From assembly GCA_902760315.1 (NCBI GenBank), contig CACWFV010000007.1, forward strand, positions 1-60,459: 60,459 nucleotides of DNA, read 5' to 3'. How positions within the stretch are numbered: the stretch's first letter is position 1; every line of letters starts with the position of its first letter. The position numbers and the translations under genes were made by a program. Shown here piece after piece: positions 1-8,881 of this stretch. Below the pieces are notes generated by a model. It saw only the letters and a list, made by a program, of their open reading frames with translations. It ran no database searches and had not been told where the DNA came from. The stretch comes from an uncultured Bacteroidales bacterium. Lineage in GTDB: Bacteria; Bacteroidota; Bacteroidia; Bacteroidales; Bacteroidaceae.

Positions 1-53
1 GTCTCCATGAAGGCTTCAAAATAGCCGCCGTATGTCCTTATCTTGCGTTTCAT
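1..53 (-). CDS. RelE/ParE-like toxin, N-terminal fragment (cut by window edge)
   Basis: Only the first 17 codons are inside the window. The peptide begins MKRKIRTYGGYFEAFME, which resembles the start of phage-derived Gp49-like/RelE-type toxins common in Bacteroidales. The start is supported by a Bacteroidota -7 box (TATCTTTG on the minus strand, 59-66) a few bases upstream. An antitoxin gene, if present, would lie to the left, outside the window. The family call rests on resemblance of a short fragment and is tentative. Confidence 0.45.
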   Translation of the reverse strand, partial: MKRKIRTYGGYFEAFME

Positions 54-58
54 GGGTG

Positions 59-66
59 CAAAGATA
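59..66 (-). promoter_or_regulatory. -7 box TATCTTTG of the toxin-like gene
   Basis: Minus-strand TATCTTTG matches the Bacteroidota sigma-ABfr consensus TAnnTTTG and lies 5 bases upstream of the start codon, so the leader is very short or absent. Confidence 0.6.
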
Positions 67-118
67 GTAAAAGTTGTCGAATTGTGCAACTTTCGGAGGA
101 TTTTTTTTTCTATAAACG

Positions 119-170
119 GATGGCAATCTGGTTGAGTCAAACTCTTGTCAGTGACCTGTCACTTGCCATC
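119..170. other. Nested inverted repeats between two minus-strand genes
   Basis: GATGGCAA (119-126) pairs with TTGCCATC (163-170), and inside lies the perfect repeat AGTGAC-CT-GTCACT (150-163). It sits just downstream of the methyltransferase stop codon. No run of T follows on the minus strand, so it is not a textbook terminator; it could be a weak terminator or an RNA-stabilising hairpin. Confidence 0.3.
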
Positions 171-174
171 AATT

Positions 175-912
175 CTATCGGCGACGGAACTCGGAGCAGG
201 TAATGGCTGTCGCTATTGCCACATTCAGACTCTCCGCAGTTTTTGCACCTTGATGAAAATTAGGTATCAATAGTCGGTGGTTAACCAACGGACGCACTTG
301 TTGCGAGATGCCGTTACCTTCATTGCCCATGACGATGATGCCTTCCGGTGAGAGTGGCTGTCTGTAGATGTCATCGCCGTCCAGCAGTGTACCATAGACA
401 GGAATAGTGGCACGGCTAAGCAACTCCACTAAATCGCAATAGACAATGCTGACATGTGCCAACGACCCCATTGTGGCCTGTACCACCTTGGGGTTATAAA
501 CGTCTGCAGTGTCTTCTGAACAGTAAATAGTGTCAATGCCAAACCAGTCTGCAATGCGGATGATGGTTCCTAAATTGCCGGGGTCTTGAATGCCATCCAG
601 TGCCAGACAAAGCCTTTTGGGCTCACGACAGGCTGTAGCCAGACTATTTGGAATTTCAAAAACAGCCAGTACCTCCTGAGGGTGTTGTAAGAAGCTTAAC
701 TTGCACAACTCCTCACTGGTGACTGCCACCAGTCTGGCATCGACAGTGGCATATTCAGCTTCCCTAATACAAAATATGGTGTGTGCCTTATATCCGGCTC
801 TTAACAGGTCGCCAACCACCTTGGGACCTTCTGCTACGAATACCCCCTTTTCCCTTCTGTTTTTCTTCAGTTCCAAAGAGCGAACCCATTTTATTTGATT
901 CTTTGATAGCAT
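175..912 (-). CDS. TrmH/SpoU-family RNA 2'-O-methyltransferase
   Basis: A 245-residue SPOUT methyltransferase that should transfer a methyl group from S-adenosylmethionine to a ribose in rRNA or tRNA. Visible SpoU motifs are LDGIQDPGNLGTIIRIADWF in the middle, VMGNEGNGIS, and IPNFHQGAKTAESLNVAIA near the C-terminus; the N-terminal third carries the substrate-binding segment (VFVAEGPKVV). I chose ATG at 912 because a longer reading starts at TTG 933 and would overlap the promoter box at 931-938. The gene is divergent from tamL, with about 54 bases between the two starts, a neighbour pair I associate with Bacteroidales. The target nucleotide cannot be told from sequence. Confidence 0.88.
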   Translation of the reverse strand: MLSKNQIKWVRSLELKKNRREKGVFVAEGPKVVGDLLRAGYKAHTIFCIREAEYATVDARLVAVTSEELCKLSFLQHPQEVLAVFEIPNSLATACREPKRLCLALDGIQDPGNLGTIIRIADWFGIDTIYCSEDTADVYNPKVVQATMGSLAHVSIVYCDLVELLSRATIPVYGTLLDGDDIYRQPLSPEGIIVMGNEGNGISQQVRPLVNHRLLIPNFHQGAKTAESLNVAIATAITCSEFRRR

Positions 913-930
913 GTTTTTATATTTTTGTTG

Positions 931-938
931 CAAAGATA
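931..938 (-). promoter_or_regulatory. -7 box TATCTTTG of the SpoU-type gene
   Basis: Minus-strand TATCTTTG, 18 bases upstream of ATG 912. It decides the start by excluding the upstream TTG. Confidence 0.6.
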
Positions 939-951
939 CAAATTATTTTCG

Positions 952-959
952 TAAATTTG
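952..959 (+). promoter_or_regulatory. -7 box TAAATTTG of tamL
   Basis: TAAATTTG ends only 7 bases before ATG 967. Transcription would begin almost at the start codon, giving an essentially leaderless message. It lies back to back with the divergent box at 931-938. Confidence 0.55.
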
Positions 960-966
960 CACCAAA

Positions 967-3177
967 ATGCGACAGAGAAATCTTTTCTATCTGTTTTTGG
1001 CGCTGCTCTTTGTCGGTTGTGCAGAGACCAAATATGTCCCTGAAGGCAAATATTTGCTGGACAGGGCAGATTTGCATTGTGACGAGCCAGCTCGTTATAT
1101 TAGTCTGGCCGACATGCGATCATACATCCGTCAGCATGGCAATTCCCGTTGGTTTTCTACCGCAAAGTTCCCCTTGAAGACCTACTCGCTGTCAGGCCGT
1201 GATTCTACCAAGTGGATTAACCGCTTGTTACGCAGTATGGGCGAAGCACCGGAAATATATGATTCCTTACAAACCACACAATCTCTACAGTCACTACAAG
1301 CTCAGATGCAGAATTTGGGTTACTTGCGTGCTACTGTTGACGTTGCCATCGAACATAAGGGTAAGAAAATACGTACCCACTACCATCTCCATCCTGGCTT
1401 GCCGTATTATCTGCGTAGTGTGAATTATGATATTCAGGATACTGCAATAGCCCGTCTGCTAGATGAAATAGACCCATCGAAGCGCGTTCTTCGAAAGGGA
1501 ATGGTTTTTAACGCAAACAATCTGGATAGCGAACGTTCTCAAATCACACAGTATTTGGTTAACCGAGGCTACTATCGTTTCAATAAAGACTTTATTACCT
1601 ATCGTGCTGACTCTATTGAAGGTACTAATCAAGTAGATCTCACCCTTGTATTGCATCTCTATCAAGATAATAAAACAGCACCCAGACCACATCATGTCTA
1701 TACCATAGGCAGAATTAATTACCTGAGTGGAAATCCTGGGAGTTCCGATATTCCATTACGTCAGAAGGTCTTACGCCGCAATACTTTCCTAACCGAGGGC
1801 CATGTCTATTCCGCACGTGACCTTCGCAATACCTACAACCATTTTGGACGACTTGGCATTGTGCGTTACACAAGTATTAATTTTCAGGAAAAGGAAGATG
1901 AACCTGTGCTTGATTGCGATATTAATCTTAGTACCAATAAGTCGTCGACGATTTCTTTTCAGCCTGAGGGAACTAATACGGCGGGCGACTTCGGCGCAGC
2001 AGCTACCATTACTTATCAAAACCGCAATATCTTCCATGGTTCAGAGAACCTTTCCATAGAATTACGCGGAGCTTATGAGGCTATTAGAAACTTGGAGGGA
2101 TATGGTGGCGGTAACTATGTGGAATATAGTATTGGATCAAGACTCACTTTTCCTCGTTTTATTGCACCATTCCTTAGCAGCAGTTTCCGCCGGCGAATTA
2201 ATGCCACATCCGAACTTGCTACAAACTATGATTTGCAGAATCGTCCGGAGTTCCACCGACGTGTTTTCTCTGTAGGCTGGAAATACCGTTGGAACGACCA
2301 GGGGCGTCAAGAACGCTATCAAGTGGACTTGCTTGATTTGAACTATATCTATATGCCGTGGATTAGTCCAACTTTCGAAAACGAGTTTCTTGACAACGTT
2401 TCCTCACGTAACTCTATACTGCGCTATAACTACGAAAATCTTTTCATTATGAAGTTTGGCGTGGGGTATTCTTATAATAACACTCGCTGGGCAATAAAAG
2501 CAAATGTAGAGACTGCCGGAAATGTGTTGAACTGGGCTGCACGAGCTATGCATTTTCATGTGAATGACGAAGGGCAGTATACTTTCCTTGACATTGCCTA
2601 TGCCCAGTATGTCAGAGGAACCTTCGACTTTACGCATTACGTCAATTTGGACTTTAATAACCAGTTGGTGTTCCATCTTGGTTTAGGACTGGCCTATCCA
2701 TATGGCAATAGTGATATACTGCCCTTTGAAAAACGCTATTTCTCAGGAGGTGCCAACAGTGTGAGAGGCTGGAGCGTCAGATCGTTGGGACCTGGTAAGT
2801 TTGTCGGTTCTGACGGACGTATCGACTTTATTAACCAGACTGGTGATATGAAGTTGGACCTCAACGTAGAGTATCGAGCAAAGCTGTTTTGGAAGTTCAG
2901 TGGTGCCCTGTTTATTGATGCAGGTAATATTTGGACGCTTCGCGAATACGAAGACCAACCTGGAGGACAATTCAAGTTCTCAGAGTTCTGGGAACAACTT
3001 GCTGCCAGTTATGGCTTGGGCATTCGTCTGAATTTCGACTACTTCATCGTCCGTTTTGATATGGGCATGAAGGCTGTCAATCCTGCCTATGAAGACAACG
3101 TTGGACACTTCCCGCTACTTCACCCGAAACTTAGTCGTGACTTCGCTTTTCATTTCGCGGTAGGCCTTCCATTCTGA
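967..3177 (+). CDS. tamL: TamL, lipoprotein member of the BamA/TamA (Omp85) outer membrane family
   Basis: A 736-residue outer-membrane assembly factor. A lipoprotein signal peptide (residues 1-17, LFVGC, lipid-anchored Cys18) precedes POTRA-like periplasmic domains (about residues 30-320) and a C-terminal Omp85 barrel; the motif GGANSVRGW (about residue 598) is the characteristic strand/loop motif and the chain ends in aromatic Phe. Bacteroidota replace TamA with this lipid-anchored TamL, thought to work with TamB in inserting outer membrane proteins. The 3' end overlaps the convergent lipoprotein gene by 47 bases. Start chosen from the -7 box at 952-959. Confidence 0.85.
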   Translation: MRQRNLFYLFLALLFVGCAETKYVPEGKYLLDRADLHCDEPARYISLADMRSYIRQHGNSRWFSTAKFPLKTYSLSGRDSTKWINRLLRSMGEAPEIYDSLQTTQSLQSLQAQMQNLGYLRATVDVAIEHKGKKIRTHYHLHPGLPYYLRSVNYDIQDTAIARLLDEIDPSKRVLRKGMVFNANNLDSERSQITQYLVNRGYYRFNKDFITYRADSIEGTNQVDLTLVLHLYQDNKTAPRPHHVYTIGRINYLSGNPGSSDIPLRQKVLRRNTFLTEGHVYSARDLRNTYNHFGRLGIVRYTSINFQEKEDEPVLDCDINLSTNKSSTISFQPEGTNTAGDFGAAATITYQNRNIFHGSENLSIELRGAYEAIRNLEGYGGGNYVEYSIGSRLTFPRFIAPFLSSSFRRRINATSELATNYDLQNRPEFHRRVFSVGWKYRWNDQGRQERYQVDLLDLNYIYMPWISPTFENEFLDNVSSRNSILRYNYENLFIMKFGVGYSYNNTRWAIKANVETAGNVLNWAARAMHFHVNDEGQYTFLDIAYAQYVRGTFDFTHYVNLDFNNQLVFHLGLGLAYPYGNSDILPFEKRYFSGGANSVRGWSVRSLGPGKFVGSDGRIDFINQTGDMKLDLNVEYRAKLFWKFSGALFIDAGNIWTLREYEDQPGGQFKFSEFWEQLAASYGLGIRLNFDYFIVRFDMGMKAVNPAYEDNVGHFPLLHPKLSRDFAFHFAVGLPF

Positions 3178-3574
3178 CCTGCCACAACCCATTGCGCTTA
3201 ACGACGGCAATCCGATATAGTGCCTTGTCTATTTGCAGCGACTGTTCACCATTGATGACAGGGCTGATGCTGTTGCGAACCTGTAGTTGGACAATGCGCA
3301 TGGTGTCGCCCGCTTCGGAGATAAGCTCTGCTCCATCAACTTCTGCAGCCTGTTTGCATAGCAGGTCAATGTCCTGCTGCGTAGTGTTGGAAGCGGCAAA
3401 CTGCAGCCATCGCCGACTGTCAGGAGTACAGAGCCTCTCTGCGGTGTGGTAGTCGCAATTGAAAAAAGCCTCACCCCATTCCACAGCGGTTTCTATCGCT
3501 TTGTCTTCATCACTTTTAATTAAACTACATGCTGTCAGCGTCAGTGTTAGTGATAATATAAAGAGTTTCTTCAT
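3131..3574 (-). CDS. Small lipoprotein of unknown function (DUF4878-like fold possible)
   Basis: A 147-residue protein with a lipoprotein signal peptide (LTLTAC, Cys16). The mature part has the features of an NTF2-like small domain: a helical start (DKAIETAVEWGEAFFNCDY) followed by strands ending in KRNGLWQVRMEGLPR, as in DUF4878-type lipoproteins. No catalytic motif is visible. The last 47 bases overlap the end of tamL on the opposite strand, so the C-terminal residues are read from tamL antisense. Own promoter at 3598-3605. Function unknown. Confidence 0.75.
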   Translation of the reverse strand: MKKLFILSLTLTLTACSLIKSDEDKAIETAVEWGEAFFNCDYHTAERLCTPDSRRWLQFAASNTTQQDIDLLCKQAAEVDGAELISEAGDTMRIVQLQVRNSISPVINGEQSLQIDKALYRIAVVKRNGLWQVRMEGLPRNEKRSHD

Positions 3575-3597
3575 TATTTATGGCCTCAATTTGTGTG

Positions 3598-3605
3598 CAA
3601 AGATA
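3598..3605 (-). promoter_or_regulatory. -7 box TATCTTTG of the small lipoprotein gene
   Basis: Minus-strand TATCTTTG 23 bases upstream of ATG 3574, in a divergent promoter region shared with the metallo-hydrolase gene. Confidence 0.55.
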
Positions 3606-3648
3606 CAAATTATTCATCATGCATAACGCCTAATTCATAATTATTTTG

Positions 3649-3656
3649 TACTTTTG
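3649..3656 (+). promoter_or_regulatory. -7 box TACTTTTG of the metallo-hydrolase gene
   Basis: TACTTTTG lies 21 bases upstream of ATG 3678 and fits TAnnTTTG. Confidence 0.55.
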
Positions 3657-3677
3657 CAGTCAAATTACTAAAAATAT

Positions 3678-4481
3678 ATGCTGAAGTTCATTTCTTTCGG
3701 CAGTGGAAGTAGCGGTAACTGCTATCTGTTGACCACGAAGACAGACACACTGCTTATTGACATAGGAGTGGGGCTGAGAGGCTTGAAAAAGGCTTGTCGT
3801 GATTATGGCGTCAGTCTTTCTGGCGTTCATCATGTACTTGTTACCCATGACCACGCTGACCATATCAAGTCGGTGGGGTCTTTCAGCAGTGATTATCGTG
3901 TACCAGTCTATGCTACTCGTGAAGTTCATCAAGGCATTGTCCGTAACTATTGTGTGGTCAAGAAGGTGCCTGCTGACTTAGTGCGGGTTGTTGAAAAGGG
4001 TGTGACGCTACAACTTGGCGACTTCACGGTAACTCCCTTTGCAGTACCACATGACAGTACTGACAACGTAGGCTATTATATTGAAGCCGGCGGAACCAAC
4101 TTCTGTCTGATAACGGATGCTGGCCATGTTACTGACGAGATGAATCTTTTTATCAGCAAGGCACACCATCTGGTTATCGAGGCTAACCACGACATTGAAA
4201 TGGTGCAGAATGGTCCTTATCCGCAGTTCCTCAAAGACCGCATTCTCTCCGGCACCGGCCATCTGAACAACCACGACTGCGGTGTAGCCATTGCAGAGCA
4301 CATGACTGAGTCGTTGCGAAATGTTTGGCTCTGTCATCTCAGTGAGGAGAACAATCATCCTGAACTGGCCCGTAAGACGGTTGAAAGTGTTTTACGTAGC
4401 TATGGCATTGTGGCAGGTGCAGACATACACTTGGAGGTGCTTAAGCGTACCACCCCTACAGGTCCCTTTGAATTGGATTAA
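3678..4481 (+). CDS. MBL-fold metallo-hydrolase, WalJ/YycJ type
   Basis: A 267-residue metallo-beta-lactamase-fold protein. The metal-binding motif THDHADH is at residues 56-62; later ligands are visible in LITDAGHVTD, IEANHD and WLCHLSEENNHPE. The opening SFGSGSSGNCYLL is typical of the YycJ/WalJ branch, which in Firmicutes is linked to cell-wall control and DNA repair. Full length for the family. It stands alone with its own promoter and converges on the permease gene, with 68 bases between. The exact substrate in Bacteroidota is not known to me. Confidence 0.85.
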   Translation: MLKFISFGSGSSGNCYLLTTKTDTLLIDIGVGLRGLKKACRDYGVSLSGVHHVLVTHDHADHIKSVGSFSSDYRVPVYATREVHQGIVRNYCVVKKVPADLVRVVEKGVTLQLGDFTVTPFAVPHDSTDNVGYYIEAGGTNFCLITDAGHVTDEMNLFISKAHHLVIEANHDIEMVQNGPYPQFLKDRILSGTGHLNNHDCGVAIAEHMTESLRNVWLCHLSEENNHPELARKTVESVLRSYGIVAGADIHLEVLKRTTPTGPFELD

Positions 4482-4549
4482 TATATTGGGTGTATAGAGC
4501 CTACAGTCTGTTAGGCGGTTTCTGACATTTGGCCACAATTGGCTAATGC

Positions 4550-5800
4550 TTAGTCAAACTGAATAGCCTTTACCGGGTGGATGTGCGACACGAGATAGCT
4601 GGGAGCTATCAGTACGAATACAGAGATAAGCAATGTCGCCACATTGAGTAAGACGATGATGAGTATGTTTAATTCCATGGGAGCTGTTTCAACATAGTAG
4701 CTGGCAGGGTCCAGATGTACGAAGCCTGTCTGTTGTTGCAATACTACCAGTCCAATACCGACGACATCTCCCAGTAGTAATCCTTGGCTGATGATAAAAG
4801 CTGCAAACCACAAAAAGGTGTGGCGTACCGTTATGTTGGCAGCTCCCAACGCTTTTAGAATACCAATCATCTGTGTGCGCTCCAGAATGATGATGAGCAA
4901 TCCGCTAACCATGGTGAAACCCGCTACGCAAATCATCAGTGTCAAGATAATCCAGACATTGATGTCAAGCAGCGAGAGCCATGAGAATATCTGTGGGTAG
5001 GCTTCGAAAATGGTTTGCGAAGCCAATGTCTCGCCATATTTGTCGCTGTGGTTTTTCAGCAGTTGCGCCACCTCCAAATTGGTTTCTTCTATTTGCTCAA
5101 AGTCGTGTACCAGAATTTCTGCCCCGCTACACTGGTCATCCTCCCAGCCGTTCAGCCGCCGCGTGGTGCGTTGGTCTGTCAAGCAAAGCACATCGTCAAA
5201 CTGCTTCATGTTGCTTTGATAGATAGCACATACGGTAAAGCGTCTTGCCCTTACGTCGTCATAAGCAATAAAGTAAGCATATATCTTGTCGCCTATCTTT
5301 AGGTGCAATTTATCTGCCATCTTTCGCGATATCACCAACTGGTTGCTGCTCTTCGTGTTGCTGAATGAGGGTATTGTGCCTTCCTGCAAGTTTTGTCTGA
5401 CGAATGTCAAATCATAGTCTTCGCCAATGCCCTTGAATGCAACGCCCAAAAAGTCGCTGTCTGTCTTCAGTATTCCCTGAGCCATCGTGTAGCACTCCAC
5501 CTTCTTGATGTTCTGAATTGTCCTGAGCTGACGCCTCAGCGTGTCGTTGATGGCTATGGGGGCAGGTACGGCCGTCTGTTGAGTGACGAAGTTGGTCAGT
5601 TGTATATGGCTGCCAAATCCTACCACCTTGTCGCGAATGGTGTGCTTGAATCCCAGTATGACGCTAACTGTAACAATCATTACTGCCAACCCAATGGCTA
5701 CTCCTATGGTGGCAATGCGGATAGCTGGACGGCTTACCTCATGGTGGTCGCCCTTAGTAAAATAGATTCGACGAGCTAAGAATAACGGAAGGCTAGTCAC
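4550..5800 (-). CDS. FtsX-like ABC transporter permease, LolC/LolE type
   Basis: A 416-residue inner-membrane permease: one membrane helix near residues 28-50 (GVAIGLAVMIVTVSVILGF), a large periplasmic MacB-like domain (about 55-265), then three helices, ending in the FtsX signature region (LERTQMIGILKALGA, about 305-320). This architecture belongs to the LolCE family that extracts lipoproteins from the inner membrane. No ATPase gene is adjacent, so the partner is encoded elsewhere. Its ATG overlaps the aminotransferase stop by 4 bases, so the two are translationally coupled. Lol function is inferred from family only. Confidence 0.8.
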   Translation of the reverse strand: MTSLPLFLARRIYFTKGDHHEVSRPAIRIATIGVAIGLAVMIVTVSVILGFKHTIRDKVVGFGSHIQLTNFVTQQTAVPAPIAINDTLRRQLRTIQNIKKVECYTMAQGILKTDSDFLGVAFKGIGEDYDLTFVRQNLQEGTIPSFSNTKSSNQLVISRKMADKLHLKIGDKIYAYFIAYDDVRARRFTVCAIYQSNMKQFDDVLCLTDQRTTRRLNGWEDDQCSGAEILVHDFEQIEETNLEVAQLLKNHSDKYGETLASQTIFEAYPQIFSWLSLLDINVWIILTLMICVAGFTMVSGLLIIILERTQMIGILKALGAANITVRHTFLWFAAFIISQGLLLGDVVGIGLVVLQQQTGFVHLDPASYYVETAPMELNILIIVLLNVATLLISVFVLIAPSYLVSHIHPVKAIQFD

Positions 5801-6999
5801 TTCTCTACTCTCCCCGGATAAGTTTCCAGTGCTTTCTGTAGCACTACCAGTGCACGCTCCAGGTCTTCTTTCTTCAGCACGTAGGCTATACGTACCTGAT
5901 TGATGCCCGCGCCGGGAGTGGTGTAGAAACCGGCAGCAGGAGCCATCATCACCGTCTCGCCTTCGTATTCAAATTCAGCCAGACACCAGCGACAGAATTT
6001 CTCTGCATCGTCAACAGGCAATTTGGCAACTGTATAGAAAGCCCCCATAGGTATGGGCGAATAGACGCCGGGGATGCGGTTCAGTCCGTCTATCAAACAT
6101 TTGCGGCGCTCCACATACTCGTCGTAGACATCACGATAGTACTCTTCCGGAGCATCCAATGAGGCCTCGGCTACAATCTGTCCGATGAGGGGAGGCGAGA
6201 GGCGAGCCTGGCAAAACTTCATCACAGCCTTGCGCACTTCAGCATTCTTAGTGATAAGTGCCCCAATACGTATGCCGCACTCCGAGTAGCGCTTTGACAC
6301 AGAGTCTATGAGGATGACATTCTGTTCAATGCCCTCCAAGTGGCAGGCTGAAATATAGGGCGACCCTGTATAGATGTATTCACGATAGACCTCGTCAGAG
6401 AAAAGGTACAAGTCGTACTTCTTTACCAGGTCTCGTATCTGGTTCATCTCTCTTCGCGTATAGAGGTAGCCTGTGGGGTTGTTGGGGTTGCAAATCATAA
6501 TGGCTCGCGTGCGGTCATTGATGAGCTCTTCGAACTTCTCCACCTTGGGCAGTGAGAAACCTTCGTCAATAGTAGTAGCAATGGTGCGGATCTTGGCACC
6601 TGCTGAGATGGCAAAGGCCATATAGTTGGCATAAGCCGGTTCCGGTACGATAATCTCGTCGCCGGGATTCAGACAAGAGAGAAAGGCAAACAACACCGCT
6701 TCACTACCTCCGCTGGTAATGATGATGTCGTCAGCTGTGACGTTGATGTTATACTTTGCATAATAGCCAACCAATTTCTCACGATAACTGAGGTAGCCCT
6801 GCGAGGGTGAATATTCAAGAATGGTGCGGTCAATGGTCTTCAATGCGTCAAGAGCCACCTGTGGCGTGGGCAGGTCGGGCTGTCCGATATTCAGATGATA
6901 CACGTGAGTCCCGCGTTTCTTGGCTGCGGCAGCAAGAGGTGCAAGCTTTCTGATGGGCGATTCCGGCATCTCCAGTCCGCGTACTGATATTTCTGGCAT
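5797..6999 (-). CDS. Class I/II PLP-dependent aminotransferase (aspartate aminotransferase-like)
   Basis: A 400-residue fold-type I aminotransferase. The signature NPNNPTG is at residues 171-177, the SDEVY segment at 201-205, and the PLP Schiff-base lysine is K236 in SVSKRYS; GIRIGAL follows with the phosphate-binding Arg. Likely moves an amino group between an amino acid and 2-oxoglutarate in the cytoplasm; aspartate is the commonest donor but specificity cannot be read. First gene of a two-gene unit with the permease, from a promoter at 7025-7032. Confidence 0.88.
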   Translation of the reverse strand: MPEISVRGLEMPESPIRKLAPLAAAAKKRGTHVYHLNIGQPDLPTPQVALDALKTIDRTILEYSPSQGYLSYREKLVGYYAKYNINVTADDIIITSGGSEAVLFAFLSCLNPGDEIIVPEPAYANYMAFAISAGAKIRTIATTIDEGFSLPKVEKFEELINDRTRAIMICNPNNPTGYLYTRREMNQIRDLVKKYDLYLFSDEVYREYIYTGSPYISACHLEGIEQNVILIDSVSKRYSECGIRIGALITKNAEVRKAVMKFCQARLSPPLIGQIVAEASLDAPEEYYRDVYDEYVERRKCLIDGLNRIPGVYSPIPMGAFYTVAKLPVDDAEKFCRWCLAEFEYEGETVMMAPAAGFYTTPGAGINQVRIAYVLKKEDLERALVVLQKALETYPGRVEK

Positions 7000-7024
7000 G
7001 TTGTTTAATTTACGTAAATCGCTG

Positions 7025-7032
7025 CAAAGGTA
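7025..7032 (-). promoter_or_regulatory. -7 box TACCTTTG of the aminotransferase-permease unit
   Basis: Minus-strand TACCTTTG, 25 bases upstream of ATG 6999. Confidence 0.6.
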
Positions 7033-7127
7033 ATAAAAAAAGGTAAAAGCGAAAAGCTAAATACAAAAAAAATACTTCCGGCGTTAAATAATTATCCATG
7101 ATGGTTGACGAATTATGAATTATTTCG

Positions 7128-7135
7128 TACCTTTG
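7128..7135 (+). promoter_or_regulatory. -7 box TACCTTTG of the pseudokinase unit
   Basis: TACCTTTG lies 20 bases upstream of ATG 7156 and rules out an upstream in-frame TTG start at 7105. Confidence 0.6.
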
Positions 7136-7155
7136 TGCCACAAAAATCATTCGCT

Positions 7156-8382
7156 ATGGCTATGAACTACGAAGAAATGCTTGCTGCTAAAAATGACGGA
7201 CGACTAAACAGGACACTGCTGCCCATCGGAGAGTACTATCGTACACAGGTGGACGGCAAATATCGTGCTATTGTCAAAATTCGTCCGGAGCTGAACAACA
7301 GCATTGTCTTCTCCGGTGCTCTGAAAAAGGAGTGCGAGTGCAACCGGACACTGGTAAACCGCCATCAGCTGCACTTTACGCCTGTTGTGGATCAGAGTGG
7401 CGAAATACAGCAACTGGAACTGGAGCCGGGCACCTTTATATCGATGGAGCAACTGCTCAACGACAATCCTGCCGCCATTGCAGAGAACAACTTTATCGAC
7501 AATACCCTTGAGGCACTCGTTGACGTCACCACCTATCTGCACGGCCAGGGCATCCGCCATATATGCTATTCTCCCAAGACAGTACTGGTGCGTAAGGGCG
7601 ACAATGCCGTCATGCTGCTATCTCACGGCTCGTTCTATATGGGTCTGGAGAATTTACAGATGTTCTATGGCGACGATGCTGCATACGTGGCTCCCGAAGT
7701 GCTGCAGCATGGCACCATCGATGACCGTTGCGACGTCTTTTCCATTGGCAAGTTTATGGAATCCCTGCTTCAGCGTGCTGACATGACGCCAGAGTATCGT
7801 CGGGCACTGAAAAAGGCCACCAGCGAAATGCCTGAGGACCGCTACGACACTCCTCAATCCTTGCTGAAGGCCGTCCACTCGCGGCGCGGCATGATTCATT
7901 CCGTGTGGATGTTGCTGGCGGCTACTGTCATAGCGCTTGTCATTTTCGGTATCTATACGGAGCTGGTACCCGAACCTACGCATGTGGAGTATGTGAAGCC
8001 CGCACCCCGCCAGGCCACCGACGATTTGTTGGACGATGGTTTCAAGCCGGAGGACTTGGGAGTAGTCAGTGCCGACTCGTTGTCAGAGGAAGACCTGGAG
8101 GCACAGCGTGTCTATCAGGCTAAGGCTGAAGAGATCTTCCGGAAAAACTATGAGAAGGAGGCAGACCGCATCCTCTCTAAGATATATAATAAGGAGTACA
8201 TGAACTCTACTGAGAAACGCTTCGCCGCCGAAAGCCAGTCTACCATCAAGGAACTGATGGAGGCTCAGCAGAAGATGGGCGCTGATGCCAATCTGACACC
8301 GGAGCGTGCCCAGCTTCTTGCCAGTGAGATTATAGAGCGCATCACCAATGAGAAGAAGAAACAGATGAAAAATAATCCATAA
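7156..8382 (+). CDS. Membrane-anchored protein-kinase-like protein lacking catalytic residues (pseudokinase)
   Basis: A 408-residue protein with a cytoplasmic kinase-like domain (about residues 25-240), one membrane helix (about 247-266) and a charged, helical C-terminal part of some 140 residues predicted outside the inner membrane. The VAIK-like lysine (K41 in AIVKI), the APE motif (residues 179-181) and the helix-F aspartate (D193 in CDVFSIG) remain. The catalytic HRDxKxxN reads HICYSPKT (135-142) and DFG reads SHG (156-158), so phosphotransfer by the usual mechanism is unlikely. First gene of a run with DUF4494 and YggS. Start could also be ATG 7162. Confidence 0.72.
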   Translation: MAMNYEEMLAAKNDGRLNRTLLPIGEYYRTQVDGKYRAIVKIRPELNNSIVFSGALKKECECNRTLVNRHQLHFTPVVDQSGEIQQLELEPGTFISMEQLLNDNPAAIAENNFIDNTLEALVDVTTYLHGQGIRHICYSPKTVLVRKGDNAVMLLSHGSFYMGLENLQMFYGDDAAYVAPEVLQHGTIDDRCDVFSIGKFMESLLQRADMTPEYRRALKKATSEMPEDRYDTPQSLLKAVHSRRGMIHSVWMLLAATVIALVIFGIYTELVPEPTHVEYVKPAPRQATDDLLDDGFKPEDLGVVSADSLSEEDLEAQRVYQAKAEEIFRKNYEKEADRILSKIYNKEYMNSTEKRFAAESQSTIKELMEAQQKMGADANLTPERAQLLASEIIERITNEKKKQMKNNP

Positions 8383-8401
8383 AAAAACAGAATCAAACAA
8401 T

Positions 8402-8881
8402 ATGAGATCAAGAACAGCAATTTGGTTTGAGTGCAAGATTGCCTACGAAAAGGTAATGGAGGACGGCTTACAGAAGAAAGTAACCGAAAACTACGTGGTT
8501 GACGCCCTTAGTTTCACTGAGGCCGAGAAGCGTATCATGGAGGAAATGTCCAGTTATATCAGTGGCGAGTTCACCGTCAAGGACATCAAGATAGCCCCTT
8601 ATGGCGAGATATTCTTCTCTGACGAGGAGATGGCCGACCGTTGGTATAAGTGCAAGCTACAGTTTATTACCATCGACGAGAAGACAGATAAAGAGAAACG
8701 TTCCAACGTCAACTATCTGGTACAGGCCGGTACACTGAATGGTGCTGTAAAGAATATCGACGAGGTCATGGGAGGCACGATGATAGACTATGTCATAGCT
8801 TCTGTTGCCGAAACCACGCTGATGGACGTCTTTGAGTATGGCAAGGAAAAACACGACGACAAGCCCGAATATGATGGATGA
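8402..8881 (+). CDS. DUF4494 domain protein
   Basis: A 159-residue soluble protein of the Bacteroidota DUF4494 family, recognised from WFECKIAYEKVMEDG at the start and MDVFEYG near the end. It has no signal peptide, membrane helix or obvious catalytic motif. It lies 19 bases downstream of the pseudokinase gene, and its stop overlaps the ATGATG of the yggS-like gene, so the three are probably one transcript. Function unknown. Confidence 0.82.
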   Translation: MRSRTAIWFECKIAYEKVMEDGLQKKVTENYVVDALSFTEAEKRIMEEMSSYISGEFTVKDIKIAPYGEIFFSDEEMADRWYKCKLQFITIDEKTDKEKRSNVNYLVQAGTLNGAVKNIDEVMGGTMIDYVIASVAETTLMDVFEYGKEKHDDKPEYDG

